Shown here: positions 7,435 through 15,850 of the stretch, in pieces
Layout of the letters: each line of letters starts with the position of its first letter
How positions within the stretch are numbered: the first letter of the stretch is position 1
Source: an uncultured Sphingomonadaceae bacterium
GTDB taxonomy: Bacteria; Pseudomonadota; Alphaproteobacteria; Sphingomonadales; Sphingomonadaceae
NCBI GenBank assembly: GCA_937995515.1
Contig: CALKJZ010000022.1
Span: 1 to 32,314 of the forward strand
DNA length: 32,314 nucleotides
Direction of reading: 5' to 3'
Position numbers and translations under genes: made by a program
The notes under the pieces: model-generated
The model's database searches: none
What the model saw: the letters and a program-made list of their open reading frames with translations, nothing else
Told to the model about the DNA's origin: nothing

Positions 7435-8417
7435 GCCCCCATGGCACCGTGCTGCCCGCGCTGATCCTGGTGGGGCTTGCCGGCTCCAGCCTGCTGCTCG
7501 GCATCTCTGCGATGCGCCTGCTTGCCTTCCGGCGCCGGATGAGGGGACGGGCGGCCGCTGTCCGCGCCAGCGCGCCGGCGCCGGCGGGGCCTCATGGGCT
7601 GCGCCGCGGGCCCCGCCTCGACCGGGGCGTCGCCACCGGCATCGAGGGCTTCCTTGCCACCCATTTCGACCGCAGCGGCGCATTCCGGTCGCGCATTGCA
7701 GCCGCCGGTCTTGCGGTCTCGCTCAGCCGCATCCTCCTTCTGGCAGCGGGGGCCGCCTTCATCCTCACGCTGCTAGGGCACGCGCTCGGAGTCTCGGGTC
7801 CGATGCTCCTCCTGCTGTTTGGTGCGGCATTCGCCGGCCTGCCGCTCCTCGCCCTGCGCCTGCTGGCCCGCCGGCGCCGCGCGCGGTTCCAGATGCTCCT
7901 GCCCGATGCCATCGGGCTGATGGTGCGCGGCCTGCGCGCGGGCGTGCCCGTCTCGGAAACCATCGCCGAGGTGGCACGCGAGCTCGAAGAGCCGCTGCGC
8001 TCGGTGTTCCGCCGCGTGCACGACCAGGTGCGCCTTGGAATCCCGCTGGAAGCCGCGCTGTGGCAGGAGGCGCGCGCCTTCAACGTTAGCGCGTTCGATT
8101 TTCTGATCGTCAGCCTGTCCATCCAGCGCGAGACGGGCGGCAATCTCGCCGAGACGCTCTCGGGCCTTGCCGATCTCGTGCGGCGCCGGCAGCAGATGCA
8201 GCTGAAGGCGCGCGCCCTGACCTCCGAGGCCCGGGCCAGCGCCATCATCCTCGGCTCGCTCCCGGCCGTGCTGGCGCTGCTGATGGCCCTGCTTGCGCCG
8301 GATTATCTCGCCCCGCTGTTCGAGACGAAGGGCGGGCACATGCTGCTCGCGCTGGGCGCCGGTTCGCTTGCCGTGGGTGCGGCCGTGATGTCCGCGCTCG
8401 TCCGGCTGGAGGAATAG
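7431..8417 (+). CDS. tadB: Tad pilus platform protein TadB
   Basis: A 328-residue inner-membrane protein of the GspF/T2SSF family, part of the platform on which CpaF acts. Predicted membrane helices lie at about 8-30, 98-120, 123-145, 271-290 and 303-324. The cytoplasmic T2SSF domain spans about 155-270 (LLPDAIGLMVRGLRAGVPVS, then SLSIQRETGGNLAETLSGLADLVRRR). The ATG overlaps the cpaF stop, and tadC starts only 3 bp after the tadB stop. The paired TadB/TadC arrangement is the norm for this pilus type. Confidence 0.95.
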   Translation: MSPHGTVLPALILVGLAGSSLLLGISAMRLLAFRRRMRGRAAAVRASAPAPAGPHGLRRGPRLDRGVATGIEGFLATHFDRSGAFRSRIAAAGLAVSLSRILLLAAGAAFILTLLGHALGVSGPMLLLLFGAAFAGLPLLALRLLARRRRARFQMLLPDAIGLMVRGLRAGVPVSETIAEVARELEEPLRSVFRRVHDQVRLGIPLEAALWQEARAFNVSAFDFLIVSLSIQRETGGNLAETLSGLADLVRRRQQMQLKARALTSEARASAIILGSLPAVLALLMALLAPDYLAPLFETKGGHMLLALGAGSLAVGAAVMSALVRLEE

Positions 8418-8420
8418 CCC

Positions 8421-9350
8421 ATGGAGGGCCTGTCCGAAGCCGGCCTCCTGCCATGGCTTGCCGGGCTTGTGGTGATGCTTCTCGTGCTGACCGCCGGGCT
8501 CGCACGGGTCGAGCTCGACCCTGTCGGCCGGCGGGCGCGCCGGCTGGCCGCCGGCTCGGGTGCCGGGGGCGCCGGCGCGTCCCCTCTGGTGCGCCTCAAG
8601 TGGGCCCGCGAGGCGGGCCGCCGGCTGCTTGCCCGCCTTGCCTTCGACGAGGGGCCGGAGAAGCGCGCGCTCCAGGCCCGCCTCGCGCAGGCGGGAATCC
8701 GGCGGCCGGATGCGCCGATGGTCATGCAGCTGGCGACGCTCGCCACCCCCACAGTGGGTGCGCTCCTCGGCTGGGCGCTGGCCCCTGCCGCCGGTGTCGG
8801 GCCCGGCAGTCTCGGTCCGCTTGCGCTGGCCGCGGCCGGCGCTGTTGCCGGCGCCCATGCGCCGCGCCTGTGGCTTGCCAACCGGATTGCAAAGCGGCGC
8901 GCAAGGCTCCTCGCTGAGCTGCCGCTTGCGCTCGATCTCTATGTGATCTGCGTGGAATCGGGCCTGGGGCCCGATGCCGCCATGGCCCGGGTGGCAGCCG
9001 AGCTCGGCCCGGCTGCGCCAGCGATCGCCGACGAGCTCGGCCTCACCTCGGTCGAGCTTGGCTTCCTTCCCGACCGCGGGGAGGCGTTCCGCAACCTTGC
9101 CGCGCGGGCGCCGCTCGAGGAGATCCGCGCGCTCGTGGCCATGTTCCAGCAGACCGAGCGCTACGGCACGCCGCTCGCCCAGGCGCTGCGGACCCTTGCC
9201 GAAAGCGTGCGCGAGGCGGCGATGCTGCGGGTCGAGGAGAAGGCCGCGCGGCTGCCGGCGATGCTCACCGTTCCCCTGATCCTGTTCGTGCTCCCGCCGT
9301 TGTTCATCGTGCTGATCGGCCCGGCGATCCTCCAGCTGCTCGGCAGCTGA
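8421..9350 (+). CDS. tadC: Tad pilus platform protein TadC
   Basis: A 309-residue inner-membrane protein, the second T2SSF platform subunit. Helices are visible at about 8-28, 102-122, 130-152 and 280-300. The T2SSF domain lies at about 165-295, with LDLYVICVESGLGPDAAMARVA and FQQTERYGTPLAQALRTLAESVR typical of TadC. A GGAGGAA sequence near the end of tadB serves as its ribosome binding site. It is the last plus-strand gene of the operon. Its stop lies only 13 bp from the stop of the converging TadG-like gene, so no TadD gene follows here. Confidence 0.94.
   Translation: MEGLSEAGLLPWLAGLVVMLLVLTAGLARVELDPVGRRARRLAAGSGAGGAGASPLVRLKWAREAGRRLLARLAFDEGPEKRALQARLAQAGIRRPDAPMVMQLATLATPTVGALLGWALAPAAGVGPGSLGPLALAAAGAVAGAHAPRLWLANRIAKRRARLLAELPLALDLYVICVESGLGPDAAMARVAAELGPAAPAIADELGLTSVELGFLPDRGEAFRNLAARAPLEEIRALVAMFQQTERYGTPLAQALRTLAESVREAAMLRVEEKAARLPAMLTVPLILFVLPPLFIVLIGPAILQLLGS
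9333..9349. terminator. Palindromic hairpin at the tadC end
   Basis: CAGCTG at 9333-9338 and CAGCTG at 9344-9349 can pair across the 5-base loop CTCGG. They overlap the last codons of tadC at a tail-to-tail gene junction only 13 bp wide. There is no T-run. A weak bidirectional transcription barrier is possible but unproven. Confidence 0.25.
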
Positions 9351-9363
9351 CCATCGCGGCAGA

Positions 9364-10488
9364 TCACTCCACCAGCCGCGCCACCCGGTCAAGGATCGGC
9401 GCCATGCCGGTGCCCGGGCACGACGCCCTGAGGCGGGTCGGCCCGGCGATCGCCACCTGATCCGCGATGAGCTGCGCGCACCCGCCGCTGCCGTTGCCCG
9501 CGAAGCGCAGCGTGCTGCCCGGCAGATAGATGGCTCCGGTCACCGCAAGCCCGGGGCTTGCCAGCGCGTGGCTTGGGGCCGGCTCGCCGGATGATGCCAT
9601 CGCCAGCCCGGCCGTGGGGCCGGCGGGAGGGGCGCGCAGCACCACCCGCGCTCCGGGCAGGATATTGGCCACAGCGGGGCGGCGGCCGCCCGTGCCGCGC
9701 AGGATGACGGTTGCGCCATCGGCCACCAGCGTGCCGCCCGGCTGCACCGTGAGGAGCCCGCCATCGACCACATGCACGCCGGGCCCAAGCACCAGTTCGC
9801 CGCCGGCCACCACGGCAAGGCCGTTGCAGAACACGGCCGTCTGCCCGCCAGGCACCGCCATGCGGCCCGAGACGCGAAGGGCGTTCACCGTGCAGCCGGA
9901 AGGCGCCGGAAGGAGGAGGTGGCGATAGGGATCGGCCTCGGCAAGCCGGAGCTCCGGGATGCCGGCCGCGGCCGAGAGGCCCTCGCACCCCTCGAGCAGC
10001 AGGTCGGCCGGGCGCGATGTGGCGATGGTGCCCGGCAGGCCGGGCCGCAGCGCGAGGATGCAGCCCGCGCGCATGGGCTCGAGCCGTGCGACCGCACGTG
10101 CGCGCACCGCTCCGCCGCCGCTGCCGCCGAGAAAGGCCGCCATCACCGGTGTCTGCGGGCGTGCGAGCTCCACCTCGATGGCAAGTGGGTCGCGGGCATG
10201 GGGGCCCGAGCGCGGCGGCCAGGCGACGCGCGCCTCGGCGCCGGACGCGAGATCGGCTGCGAGGGCTGCGGCCTCGCGGGCGGGGTTTGCCGCCCCGCCC
10301 GCGCGGAGCGCCAGCGCGCCCGCCCGCGCAGCGGCATCGGCTGCCGTCTGCAGCGTGCGCTGCATGTGAAGGCCGCGCGCCGCCTCCATGCCGAGCGCCA
10401 CAAAGCCCAGGAGACCGGCGAGCGAAAACGCCGTCAGCACGGCCGTGGTGCCGCGCTCGTCGGCCAGCAGCCGGCCGGCGAGGCTCAT
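9364..10488 (-). CDS. TadG-type pilus-associated protein
   Basis: A 374-residue protein with the TadE/TadG N-terminal pattern: ADERGTTAVL followed by a hydrophobic helix (about 16-36), then MEAARGLHMQRTLQTAADAAARAGALAL. This matches the region where TadG-like proteins pass the inner membrane. The C-terminal half is Gly- and Val-rich with short repeating beta-like segments (GLAVVAGGELVLGPGVHVVDGGLLTVQPGGTLVADGATVIL), suggesting a stacked beta fold outside the membrane. Four or more Cys in that half could form disulphides. The ATG overlaps the stop of the upstream TadE gene (ATGA), so it is the last gene of a three-gene minus-strand operon. The likely role is as a minor pilin-like or envelope component of the Tad system. 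Confidence 0.8.
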   Translation of the reverse strand: MSLAGRLLADERGTTAVLTAFSLAGLLGFVALGMEAARGLHMQRTLQTAADAAARAGALALRAGGAANPAREAAALAADLASGAEARVAWPPRSGPHARDPLAIEVELARPQTPVMAAFLGGSGGGAVRARAVARLEPMRAGCILALRPGLPGTIATSRPADLLLEGCEGLSAAAGIPELRLAEADPYRHLLLPAPSGCTVNALRVSGRMAVPGGQTAVFCNGLAVVAGGELVLGPGVHVVDGGLLTVQPGGTLVADGATVILRGTGGRRPAVANILPGARVVLRAPPAGPTAGLAMASSGEPAPSHALASPGLAVTGAIYLPGSTLRFAGNGSGGCAQLIADQVAIAGPTRLRASCPGTGMAPILDRVARLVE

Positions 10489-10880
10489 GCCGGAAGCCCC
10501 GCGCACGCCTCGGCTGCGAGGCGGATCGTGCCGGCGGGAAGCGGCAGCAGCAGCGGCCGATAGGCAAGCCCTGCGCGGATCGCGCGCCCGCAGGGCGCCT
10601 CCTCGAGACGGATCGCGCCCGGGGGGATGCTGAGCGGGGCAGCGAGCGCGGCCATCCGCGCCTCGGCGTGCCGGGCGAGCCCTTCGGCCGTGCGGCATTG
10701 CGGCCGCCCCAGCTCGGCGCAGCGGGCCGAATCGGCGATGGCCGAGCGGAAGGCAGCCGAGACGAACAGGATCCGGCCGGCTTCGAGGCCGCCGAAGAGG
10801 AACAGGAAGAGGATGGGCGCAACCAGCGCGAACTCGACGGCAGTGGCCCCGCGTTCGCCGGCGCTCCGTGCCGCGCGCAT
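10485..10880 (-). CDS. tadE: TadE-like minor pilin
   Basis: A 131-residue pseudopilin-type protein. After a basic start (MRAARSAGERG) comes the TadE signature ATAVEFALVAPILFLFLFGGLEAGR, with the conserved Glu and one membrane helix, then the usual downstream region with FRSAIADSARCAEL. The periplasmic part holds several Cys (SARCAEL, PQCRTAEG, EAPCGRA, EACAG). Length and pattern fit TadE. It starts 3 bp after the stop of the upstream gene and overlaps the downstream TadG-like gene by 4 bp. TadE proteins are processed by the prepilin peptidase and assist pilus assembly. Confidence 0.87.
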   Translation of the reverse strand: MRAARSAGERGATAVEFALVAPILFLFLFGGLEAGRILFVSAAFRSAIADSARCAELGRPQCRTAEGLARHAEARMAALAAPLSIPPGAIRLEEAPCGRAIRAGLAYRPLLLPLPAGTIRLAAEACAGLPA

Positions 10881-10883
10881 GGC

Positions 10884-11558
10884 TCAGCCGACGCGGACGC
10901 GGGCGCGCGCCTCAACCCGGCCTGGCAGGAGCAGCCCCGGCCAGGCCACAAGCCGGTCCACCTCGCCTGTCAGCCTCACTTCCGCATAGGGCGCAGGCGG
11001 CACCCCGCCCGGGCATGTCGGGCGGGTGCCGAGCGGCTCGCTGCCACCCGCGCAGCCCCAGAAGAGCTGCAGCGTGCCGGCCACACCCTCGGGCAGCCGC
11101 ACCAGCTGCCCGAGCAGCGCCGATCGATCCCCAAGGCCGGGCAAGCTCCGCGGGCCGGGCGCGACGAGGCCGGGCGGGCTGCTGCCCGCGCCCGGCATGA
11201 CGTTGCGGCCGGGCGCGGCACGGCCGGGCGCCACGTTGGTGCCGGGCAGCACGCCCGCGCCAGGGCCCTGCCCGGGGGGCGTGCCGGAAAGCGGGAAGGC
11301 CGGCCCGGGCCGGGGCGGCAGCAGGTCCTGCCGTTGCACGGCCGCTGCCGCGGCACGGGCCAGCGCGTGGACCTCAGAGGCGCGCTGCGCGACAGCGGCG
11401 AGGTCGAGTGTTGCAAGCAGGAGGCCGGCAACAAGCGGCATCACGAGCGCGAGCTCGACGGCGGCGACTCCTCGTTCGGTTTCGGATCGGGCCGCATGGC
11501 GCGGCGCCCGCCCGGCCGCGCCCGGCCCCTGCACATCTTGTTCCATGGCAACCGCCAT
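10884..11558 (-). CDS. TadE/TadF-like protein with Pro-Gly repeat
   Basis: A 224-residue protein, first in the minus-strand pilin-like operon. Residues about 28-58 carry the TadE/TadF signature ERGVAAVELALVMPLVAGLLLATLD with one membrane helix. Residues about 84-141 form an unusual stretch with ten Pro-Gly pairs spaced roughly every five or six residues (for example NVAPGRAAPGRNVMPGAG). The C-terminal part (about 150-224) looks globular, with two Cys (FWGCAGG, RPTCPGG). Two starts are possible, ATG 11558 or ATG 11546; both lie well before the helix. The operon context with TadE and TadG genes supports a pilus role. The repeat segment is probably a flexible or fibrous linker. Confidence 0.78.
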   Translation of the reverse strand: MAVAMEQDVQGPGAAGRAPRHAARSETERGVAAVELALVMPLVAGLLLATLDLAAVAQRASEVHALARAAAAAVQRQDLLPPRPGPAFPLSGTPPGQGPGAGVLPGTNVAPGRAAPGRNVMPGAGSSPPGLVAPGPRSLPGLGDRSALLGQLVRLPEGVAGTLQLFWGCAGGSEPLGTRPTCPGGVPPAPYAEVRLTGEVDRLVAWPGLLLPGRVEARARVRVG

Positions 11559-11678
11559 GAACGGCTGGTCAGCCTCTTGCTTGCGCCCAGGGAGGGCCGT
11601 GCCTAGTCTTGCGGCACCACGGCGAATGGCGCTGCATCAGGCGGCGGCGTTCGAGCCCGGAGTTCGGCTGTCCTTTCC
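11559..11678. promoter_or_regulatory. Divergent intergenic region, pilin-like operon and putA
   Basis: A 120-bp region separates the outward-facing start codons of the TadE/F-like gene and putA, so both promoters are expected here. For the plus strand, TTGCGC at 11581 and TAGTCT at 11604, with a 17-bp spacer, is a very weak candidate. No clear operator palindrome was found, and no good ribosome binding site precedes putA. Confidence 0.35.
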
Positions 11679-14600
11679 ATGGCGCGACCGATCGATAATC
11701 CGCACGAGCCCAGCGCGGAACAGGCGCGCGCGGCCATGGCGCGGCTGCACCGGGCGAGCGAAGCGGAGGCAATCGCCGCGCTCCTGCCCGATGCGCGGCT
11801 TTCCGGCCCCGAGCGGGAGCGGGTGGTTGCGCGCGCGCGGCGGCTGATCGCCGATCTCCGCGCGGCCGCCGGCCGCGGGTGGGTGAGCCGCTTTCTCGCC
11901 CGCTACCAGCTCGACAGCGAGGAGGGCCTTGCGCTCATGAGCCTCGCCGAGGCCTTCCTGCGCGTGCCCGATGCGGCCACGGCCGACCTCCTCATCCGCG
12001 ACCGGATCGGCAGCGCCGACTGGGATGCCGCAGAGCCGGCCGGCTCGCTGCTTCTGGCATCGGCCAACTGGGGCCTTGTGATCGCCCGCAGCCTCGTGGA
12101 GGAGGAGGGCCCGGCGAGCCCGCTCCGGCGGCTGATCGCGCGCGCGGGCGAACCGTTCGTGCGCACGGCCGTGGCGGCCGCGATGAAGCTGATGGCGCGC
12201 GTCTTTGTGATGGGGCGCACGATCGAGGAGGCGCTCGCCCGCGCCCGCGAGCCCCAGTATCGCGGTTTTGCGGTCAGCTTCGACATGCTGGGCGAGGCCG
12301 CCCGCACTGAAGCCGATGCCGCGCGCTACGATCAAGCCTATCGCGCGGCGATCGAGGCGGTGGGGCGGGCAGAGGCTGCGGCGGGGCACAGCGTGTCGGT
12401 GAAGCTTTCCGCGCTGCATCCCCGCTACGAGACCGCGCAGGCCGAACGGGCCGTGCCCGTGCTGGTGGAGCGGGTGCGCGTGCTGGCCCGCCTCGCTGCT
12501 GCCAGCGGCGTGCCCCTTGCCATCGATGCCGAGGAGCAGGACCGGCTGCTGCTCTCCCTCGAGATCATCGAGGCGGTGGCGCGCGACCCGGCGCTGGCCG
12601 GCTGGGACGGGCTGGGGCTTGCGGTGCAGGCCTATGGCAAGCGTGCCCGGCCGCTCATCGACTGGGCAGATGCGCTGGCCCATGCCACCCGGCGACGCAT
12701 CGGTGTGCGGCTGGTCAAGGGCGCCTACTGGGATGCGGAGGTCAAGCGCACCCAGGAAGCTGGCCTTGCCGACTATGCGCTGTTCACCCGCAAGGCGGCC
12801 ACCGATGTCTCCTACCTCGCCTGCGCCCGCGCCATGCTGGAACGGCCGCGCATCCATGCCGCCTTTGGCAGCCACAATGCGCTGACAGTTGCCACCATCC
12901 TCGAATGGGCAGAGGAGGCGCACGGGCCGAACTGGCGGGATTTCGAGTTCCAGCGCCTGCACGGCATGGGCGAGGGCCTCTACGAGCGGCTGGTGGAGGA
13001 GGAAGGCTATCGCTGCCGCCTCTATGCGCCGGTGGGCGGGCATCGCGACCTCCTCGCCTATCTGGTGCGCCGCCTTCTGGAAAATGGCGCCAACTCCAGC
13101 TTCCTCCACCAGCTGGCCGATGCCGCGATGAGCGATGCGGAGCTGCTGGCCGACCCGGCGGAGAAGATCGCGGCCGTGGGCGGAAGCCGCCACCCGGCCA
13201 TTCCCCTGCCGCCCGATCTCTTCCGGCCCGAACGGGCAAACGCGCGCGGGTTTGACCTCGCCGACCCGGCCGTGCGCGATGCGCTCGAGGCGGAGATTGC
13301 CGCCGCGCGCAGCCTGCCCCACCATGCGGCACCCGGCCGGCTTCGGGCGCCGGCGGGCCGGGCGGCGCGCCCGGTCGTCAACCCGGCAGACCCGGGCGAG
13401 ACGATCGGCACCGTGGTCGAGGCGGAACCGGCCGACATCGAGGCGGCGCTCGCATGCGCGGCAGCAGCCCAGCGCGCATGGAACGCAGAAGGCGCAGACG
13501 CGCGCGCGGCCGCGCTCGAGCGGCTGGCAGACCGGCTGGAGGCGGACCACGCGGCGCTGCTTGCGCTGCTGCAGGCCGAGGCCGGCAAGACCCTGCCCGA
13601 TGCCGTGGCCGAGCTGCGCGAGGCCGTCGACTTCTGCCGCTACTATGCCGCCCGGGCGCGGCCGCTGATGGCGCCGCTCGCGCTTCCCGGCCCCACGGGT
13701 GAGACCAACCGCCTGACCCTCGCCGGCCGCGGGGTGTGGGCCACGATTGCGCCCTGGAACTTCCCGCTTTCCATTTTTCTAGGCCAGGCGGTGGCCGGCC
13801 TCGTCACCGGCAATGCCGTCGTTGCCAAGCCCGCGCCGCAGACCCCGCTTGTCGCCGCGCGGGCGATCGCCCATTCCCATGCGGCCGGGATCCCGGAGGA
13901 TGTGCTCCACCTCCTGCCGGGTGGCGCCGAGGTGGGCGCCGCGCTCGTTGCCGACCGGCGGGTCGCCGGTGTCGCCTTCACCGGCTCGACCGCCACTGCA
14001 AGGCGCATCGCCCGCACGCTCCTTGAGGATGGCGAGCGGCCCCTCGTGCCGCTCATCGCCGAAACGGGCGGTCTCAATGCGATGATCGTCGATTCCACCG
14101 CACTGCCCGAGCAGGTGGTGGCCGATGTCATCACCTCGGCCTTCCGCTCGGCCGGGCAGCGGTGCTCGGCCCTTCGCCTGCTGCTGCTGCAAGAGGATGT
14201 GGCCGGGCCGATCCTCGAGATGCTGATGGGCGCGATGGACTGCCTCTGCGTGGGCGACCCGGCCCGGCGGGCAACCGACATTGGCCCGGTGATCGATGCT
14301 GGGGCCAGGGCCCGGCTTTGCGCCTATCTGGAATGGCAGGCGGGCCGGATCTTGCACCAGCTGGAGGTGCCGCCGGCCGGCTGGTTCGTGCCGCCGACCG
14401 TCATCCGCCTCGAGTCCATCGAGGCGCTTCGCGAGGAGTGGTTCGGCCCGATCCTCCATGTGGCCACGTGGAAGGCCGGGGCGCTTGCCGAGACGGTTGC
14501 GCGCGTGAACGCCTCGGGCTTCGGCCTGACGATGGGGCTGCACAGCCGGATCGCAGCCGTCGCGCGGCAGGTGGAGGCAGAGGCGAAGGTCGGCAACCTC

Positions 14601-14786
14601 TATGTCAATCGGGCAATGGTCGGCGCGGTGGTGGGCAGCCAGCCATTTGGCGGCGAGGGGCTTTCGGGCACCGGCCCCAAGGCCGGCGGCCCCTTCTACC
14701 TGCCGCGCTTCTGTGTCGAGCGAGCGGTGAGCATCGACACGACCTCGGCCGGCGGCAACGCCACCCTTCTTGCGATCGGGGGATGA
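11679..14786 (+). CDS. putA: Bifunctional proline dehydrogenase / P5C dehydrogenase
   Basis: A 1035-residue enzyme that oxidises proline to glutamate in two steps, using FAD and then NAD+. There is no N-terminal ribbon-helix-helix domain, so it should not act as its own repressor. The proline dehydrogenase domain covers about 70-480: VSVKLSALHPRYE (239-251), IDAEEQDR (282-289), GVRLVKGAYWDAE (342-354), GSHNALTVA (397-405) and PVGGHRDLLAYLVRRLLENGA (451-471). The aldehyde dehydrogenase domain covers about 560-1020: PWNFP (692-696), Glu795 in ETGG, and catalytic Cys829 in SAGQRCS. In KPAPQTP, Pro720 replaces the Glu normally found in KPAEQTP, a residue that helps hold the adenosine ribose of NAD+. 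The stop overlaps the start of the next gene (ATGA). Confidence 0.95.
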   Translation: MARPIDNPHEPSAEQARAAMARLHRASEAEAIAALLPDARLSGPERERVVARARRLIADLRAAAGRGWVSRFLARYQLDSEEGLALMSLAEAFLRVPDAATADLLIRDRIGSADWDAAEPAGSLLLASANWGLVIARSLVEEEGPASPLRRLIARAGEPFVRTAVAAAMKLMARVFVMGRTIEEALARAREPQYRGFAVSFDMLGEAARTEADAARYDQAYRAAIEAVGRAEAAAGHSVSVKLSALHPRYETAQAERAVPVLVERVRVLARLAAASGVPLAIDAEEQDRLLLSLEIIEAVARDPALAGWDGLGLAVQAYGKRARPLIDWADALAHATRRRIGVRLVKGAYWDAEVKRTQEAGLADYALFTRKAATDVSYLACARAMLERPRIHAAFGSHNALTVATILEWAEEAHGPNWRDFEFQRLHGMGEGLYERLVEEEGYRCRLYAPVGGHRDLLAYLVRRLLENGANSSFLHQLADAAMSDAELLADPAEKIAAVGGSRHPAIPLPPDLFRPERANARGFDLADPAVRDALEAEIAAARSLPHHAAPGRLRAPAGRAARPVVNPADPGETIGTVVEAEPADIEAALACAAAAQRAWNAEGADARAAALERLADRLEADHAALLALLQAEAGKTLPDAVAELREAVDFCRYYAARARPLMAPLALPGPTGETNRLTLAGRGVWATIAPWNFPLSIFLGQAVAGLVTGNAVVAKPAPQTPLVAARAIAHSHAAGIPEDVLHLLPGGAEVGAALVADRRVAGVAFTGSTATARRIARTLLEDGERPLVPLIAETGGLNAMIVDSTALPEQVVADVITSAFRSAGQRCSALRLLLLQEDVAGPILEMLMGAMDCLCVGDPARRATDIGPVIDAGARARLCAYLEWQAGRILHQLEVPPAGWFVPPTVIRLESIEALREEWFGPILHVATWKAGALAETVARVNASGFGLTMGLHSRIAAVARQVEAEAKVGNLYVNRAMVGAVVGSQPFGGEGLSGTGPKAGGPFYLPRFCVERAVSIDTTSAGGNATLLAIGG

Positions 14787-15784
14787 CGGCGATGCCGGAT
14801 GCGTGCGCGGGTGAGGGGCAGGGCACGGGTTCGCAGAACGCCGGGCCGCTGGCCGGTCCGCCGAAGCGCCGGTCGGCCTATCACTTCATCCGGCAGGCGG
14901 CCTGCCCCATGTGCGGGGCGGATCTTTCCCGGTGCACCATGCACGGCCTGCGGCTCAACCGGTCGCAGGATCTCAATCCGCGGCGCAAGCCGGGCATTGC
15001 GGTGTCGATCCTGCGGTGCCGGATCTGCGGGCTGTTGTTCCCCGACCCGGTGCCTGTGCCCGACCAGCTGGAAGACCATTACGGCATGCCACCCGAGACC
15101 TACTGGCAGGGCGCCATGCTCGATCCCGAGCCCGGCACGTTCAGGCGCGAGATCGAGGCAGCCAAGCGCCTGCTGCCAGGCTGCCAGACCATCCGCGCAC
15201 TGGACATCGGCATGGGGGTGGGCAAGGCCGCCCGCGTGATGCGCGCGGCCGGTTTCGATGTCTGGGGCATGGAGCCGTCACGACCGTTCTTCGAGCGCGC
15301 GATCAGCTTTCTGGGCGACGATCCGGCGCGCTTCCAGCATGCAGCGCCTGAGACCGCCCGCTTTCCGGAGCAGTGGTTCGATTTCGTGACCTTTGGGGCC
15401 GTGCTCGAGCAACTTCACGATCCGGATGCGGCGCTGGTCCGGGCGCTCAGGTGGCTGCGGCCTGGCGGGATCGTGCACGCGGAAGTCCCGAATGCCACCT
15501 ATCTGGTCGCGCGCCTGCTGAACCTGTGGTTTCGCCTCGTCGGGACGACCTTTGTCTCGAATGTCTCCCCGATGCATCCGCCGTTCCACATCACCGAGTT
15601 CACCGAACGGAGCTTTCGGCTGCACGGTGCGCGACGCGGCCATGCCCTCGTCCACAGCTGGATCGACGTCGGTCGCGACCCGAACCTGCCGGCCATCCTT
15701 GCCCCGCTGCTCGGCGCCGTCATGGCCCGCACGGGCATCGGCATGCAGATGACCGTCTTCCTGCGCAAGGAGGGGGCCGGCTGA
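14783..15784 (+). CDS. Zinc-ribbon class I methyltransferase
   Basis: A 333-residue protein. Near the N-terminus two Cys pairs, CPMC (41-44) and CRIC (79-82), look like a zinc ribbon. A class I SAM-dependent methyltransferase domain follows: motif I LDIGMGVGKAA (140-150), acidic Glu164 in WGMEPS, and FDFVTFGAVLEQLHDPDAALVRALRWLRPGG. Similar zinc-ribbon methyltransferases occur in polysaccharide and sugar-modification clusters, so a sugar or nucleotide-sugar substrate is my inference. The ATG at 14783 overlaps the putA stop by 4 bp; ATG 14792 is an alternative. It precedes an acyltransferase and the polysaccharide locus. Confidence 0.8.
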   Translation: MTAMPDACAGEGQGTGSQNAGPLAGPPKRRSAYHFIRQAACPMCGADLSRCTMHGLRLNRSQDLNPRRKPGIAVSILRCRICGLLFPDPVPVPDQLEDHYGMPPETYWQGAMLDPEPGTFRREIEAAKRLLPGCQTIRALDIGMGVGKAARVMRAAGFDVWGMEPSRPFFERAISFLGDDPARFQHAAPETARFPEQWFDFVTFGAVLEQLHDPDAALVRALRWLRPGGIVHAEVPNATYLVARLLNLWFRLVGTTFVSNVSPMHPPFHITEFTERSFRLHGARRGHALVHSWIDVGRDPNLPAILAPLLGAVMARTGIGMQMTVFLRKEGAG

Positions 15785-15850
15785 AGGGAACGCCTGCCGG
15801 TCGGCCAGACCCTTGCCAATCCCGCTGCCCGCACGGCAGGGCGGTGGCCG
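15785..15850. other. Short gap before the acyltransferase
   Basis: A 66-bp spacer. It contains a small hairpin, CTGCC and GGCAG around a 5-base loop in the CCCGCTGCCCGCACGGCAGG stretch. There is no T-run, so it is not a convincing terminator. Confidence 0.3.

Noticed and set aside
10017-11606. Long plus-strand open frame opposite the TadE/TadG-type genes
   Set aside because: The minus-strand frames have TadE/TadG signatures and ATGA junctions; the plus-strand translation is Arg/Pro-rich with no motif.
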